Below, piece after piece: positions 6,331-7,725 of a stretch of DNA of 7,725 nt (positions are counted from its first letter, which is position 1; every line of letters begins with the position of its first letter). The notes beneath the pieces were generated by a model, which saw nothing but the letters and a program-made list of their open reading frames with translations, was not told the origin of the DNA and searched no databases. The stretch is from Candidatus Segatella caccae. Lineage in GTDB: Bacteria > Bacteroidota > Bacteroidia > Bacteroidales > Bacteroidaceae. Location of the stretch: NCBI GenBank assembly GCA_900556395.1, contig USOQ01000093.1:1-7725 (forward strand), written 5' to 3'. The translations under genes were made by a program, and so were the position numbers.

Positions 6331-6744
6331 TTACTTGTTTTTCAACAGGTCGCGAATCTCAGTAAGGAGTTTCTCTTCAGCGGTAGGCTTAGGTTCAGGC
6401 TTAGGCTCCTCTTCCTTCTTCTTGGCAAATTTGTTGACCAGCTTTATCAGCAGGAAAATACAGAAAGCCACGATGAAGAAGTCGAGGCAGGTCTGTAGGA
6501 AGTTACCATAGTTGATAGTGGCAGCAGGCAACTTCTCGCCAGCAACCTCTACTGTGGGGAGTGAAACCTTCAGGTCGGAGAAGTTTACGCCACCAATGAG
6601 CCATCCTATAGGAGGCATGATGATATCATCAACTACCGAACTGACAATCTTTCCAAAGGCACCACCGATGATGACACCGACAGCCATGTCGAGCACATTG
6701 CCACGCATGGCGAATTGCTTAAATTCATTTAGAAATTTGCTCAT
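6331..6744 (-). CDS. mscL: Large-conductance mechanosensitive channel MscL
   Basis: This is a homopentameric inner-membrane channel that opens under high membrane tension and releases solutes during hypo-osmotic shock. Its 137 residues match the family's usual length. Features in order: the amphipathic N-terminal helix SKFLNEFKQFAMRG (2-15), pore-lining TM1 (about 16-45) containing NVLDMAVGVIIGGAFGKIV and then DDIIMPPIG, a short periplasmic loop (about 52-77), TM2 (about 79-104), and a charged cytoplasmic tail with a Lys/Glu/Pro linker (108-120) leading to the C-terminal helix AEEKLLTEIRDLLKNK. The ATG at 6742-6744 is the only sensible start and gives the full N-terminal helix; the leader is A-rich (GAAAAG) without a Shine-Dalgarno. 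It is followed by its own hairpin terminator and is divergent from the GAPDH gene. Confidence 0.98.
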   Translation of the reverse strand: MSKFLNEFKQFAMRGNVLDMAVGVIIGGAFGKIVSSVVDDIIMPPIGWLIGGVNFSDLKVSLPTVEVAGEKLPAATINYGNFLQTCLDFFIVAFCIFLLIKLVNKFAKKKEEEPKPEPKPTAEEKLLTEIRDLLKNK

Positions 6745-6797
6745 CTTTTCTTTTAATTATTTGATGTTAGAAGAATACACCTTATTATATATATAGT

Positions 6798-6819
6798 GAG
6801 TACTCCCTTTGTGCGCACA
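6798..6819. promoter_or_regulatory. Pair of perfect short palindromes upstream of mscL
   Basis: GAGTACTC (6798-6805) and TGTGCGCACA (6810-6819) are both perfect palindromes separated by 4 bp. They lie 54 to 75 bp upstream of the mscL ATG, inside the probable mscL leader. A dimeric DNA-binding protein could use such sites, but no regulator can be named and short palindromes also occur by chance. Confidence 0.25.
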
Positions 6820-6938
6820 CATCATGACTTTTTATTTTGCAATATGGAGTTGTCACTCTTGCATGTTAAGGTAAGAAAACCCTCCGATATTTGGCAGCAT
6901 GCGGACTTTTTTATATAATTTAATACTCAATTCGCATG

Positions 6939-6946
6939 CAAAGTTA
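6939..6946 (-). promoter_or_regulatory. Possible -7 element reading toward mscL
   Basis: On the - strand the sequence is TAACTTTG, an exact match to TAnnTTTG and followed by C. It would start transcription near 6932 and give mscL a leader of about 190 nt. There is no TTTG at the -33 distance. It is the only exact TAnnTTTG match I found on this strand between mscL and GAPDH, but it is also one arm of an inverted repeat with the GAPDH -7 element, so it may not act alone. Confidence 0.3.
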
Positions 6947-6958
6947 GAAAAAAATTAG

Positions 6959-6966
6959 TAACTTTG
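6959..6966 (+). promoter_or_regulatory. Probable -7 promoter element for the GAPDH gene
   Basis: TAACTTTG followed by C matches the Bacteroidota -7 consensus TAnnTTTG exactly. Initiation would fall near 6973, giving a leader of about 116 nt. No TTTG stands at the usual -33 distance; the region there reads GCATGC. The element pairs with 6938-6946 as a perfect 9-bp inverted repeat with a 12-bp A-rich spacer. Confidence 0.5.
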
Positions 6967-7088
6967 CGCTCGATAAAGAGAAAAAATGCTCAAAAGTATT
7001 GCTTTTTGAATGTTTCAGCTCATAGGCAAGTACTGAGGAGCTTGAAAGTAAGATTTATTTTCAACCATTAATTAAAATATTAAACAAA

Positions 7089-7725
7089 ATGACAAAAGTT
7101 GCTATTAACGGCTTCGGCCGTATCGGTCGTCTGGCTTTCCGTCAGATGTTTGAGGCAGAGGGTTATGAGGTAGTTGCTATCAACGACCTTACATCTCCAA
7201 AAATGTTGGCTCACCTTCTTAAGTATGATACAGCTCAGGGTGGCTTCGCTGGCAAGTTCGGTGAGGGCAAGCACACTGTAGAGGCAACAGACAACTCTAT
7301 CATCGTTGATGGTAAGGAAATCACTATCTATGCTAAGCCAAACGCTGCTGAGCTTCCTTGGGGTGAGCTTGGTGTTGATGTAGTACTCGAGTGCACAGGT
7401 TTCTATACATCAAAGGAGAAGGCTTCTGCTCACATCGCAGCAGGTGCTAAGAAGGTTGTTATCTCTGCTCCAGCTGGTAACGATCTCCCTACTATCGTTT
7501 ACAACACAAACCACAAGACTTTGACTCCAGCCGACACAGTTATTTCTGCAGCTTCTTGTACAACTAACTGCTTGGCTCCTATGGCTGACGCTTTGAACAA
7601 GTATGCAGCTATCCAGTCAGGTATCATGTCTACTATCCACGCTTACACAGGTGATCAGATGATTCTTGACGGTCCTCAGCGTAAGGGCGACCTCCGTCGT
7701 TCACGTGCAGGTGCTCAGAACATCG
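7089..7725 (+). CDS. gap: Glyceraldehyde-3-phosphate dehydrogenase (type I), 3'-truncated by the window edge
   Basis: This cytosolic homotetramer carries out the NAD-dependent, phosphate-incorporating oxidation of glyceraldehyde 3-phosphate in glycolysis. The 212 complete codons present are about two-thirds of the usual 330 to 340. The N-terminal Rossmann motif NGFGRIGR (7-14) and the NAD-binding Asp33 in AINDLT are visible. The catalytic block is SAASCTTNC with nucleophile Cys157, followed by His184 in STIHAYTGDQ, and then the start of the S-loop DGPQRKGDLRRSRAGAQNI. Asp33 with Leu34 fits an NAD-preferring glycolytic enzyme, though a reversible gluconeogenic role is possible. The ATG at 7089-7091 directly precedes the Rossmann strand and has an A-rich leader without a Shine-Dalgarno. 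Codon choice is strongly biased (GCT, GGT, CGT, AAC, TTC), as expected for a highly expressed gene. The frame is open to the right edge of the window. Confidence 0.98.
   Translation, partial: MTKVAINGFGRIGRLAFRQMFEAEGYEVVAINDLTSPKMLAHLLKYDTAQGGFAGKFGEGKHTVEATDNSIIVDGKEITIYAKPNAAELPWGELGVDVVLECTGFYTSKEKASAHIAAGAKKVVISAPAGNDLPTIVYNTNHKTLTPADTVISAASCTTNCLAPMADALNKYAAIQSGIMSTIHAYTGDQMILDGPQRKGDLRRSRAGAQNI

Larger units (their letters stand above)
6745..7088. other. Divergent intergenic region between mscL and GAPDH genes
   Basis: This 344-bp stretch has no large gene. From left to right it holds an AT-rich tract (6782-6795), two perfect palindromes (6798-6805 and 6810-6819), a possible 24-codon ORF on the + strand (6844-6918, low support), the mirror-image -7 elements (6938-6967), and the GAPDH leader. 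In the leader are two contiguous mini-ORFs (6986-7009 and 7010-7036) and weak hairpins, including AGCTC (7017-7021) with GAGCT (7038-7042). The last 30 bp before the GAPDH ATG are very AT-rich. Confidence 0.6.

Overview
The window looks like a core chromosomal segment of a Bacteroidota bacterium, most plausibly in the Prevotella/Segatella group. The reasons are A-rich start regions without Shine-Dalgarno motifs, promoters of the Bacteroidota type (TTTG then TAnnTTTG), and proteins that read like this phylum's versions of GuaA, MscL, a Fur-family regulator and GAPDH. The genus is inferred from general resemblance, without a database search. I see no phage, CRISPR, toxin-antitoxin or defence locus.

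Layout from left to right. The 3' five-sixths of guaA (GMP synthase) enters on the + strand. A 217-bp convergent gap follows. It holds a long hairpin terminator with an IS3-end-like 48-bp palindrome nested in its loop, and a T-rich array with a period of about 15 bp. Next, on the - strand, is a likely two-gene unit: an EamA/DMT-family transporter, then a short-chain dehydrogenase/reductase. A divergent 225-bp gap carries one good - strand -7 element and one near-ideal + strand promoter. The + strand promoter drives a membrane-anchored alpha/beta hydrolase. Convergent with that gene, on the - strand, is a set read mscL, hairpin terminator, Fur-family regulator, HI0933/YhiN-type flavoprotein. 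A 344-bp divergent gap with several palindromes separates mscL from the 5' part of a GAPDH gene, which runs off the right edge.

The genes are mostly independent housekeeping and accessory functions: purine synthesis, glycolysis, osmotic safety valve, metal- or peroxide-type regulation, small-molecule export and redox chemistry. Adjacent pairs likely to be co-transcribed are transporter plus SDR (60-bp gap) and Fur plus flavoprotein (24-bp gap). The points most worth a second look are the palindrome nested inside the guaA terminator, the terminator-like hairpin just before fur, and the gap upstream of GAPDH, which has mirror-image promoter elements and very short ORFs.
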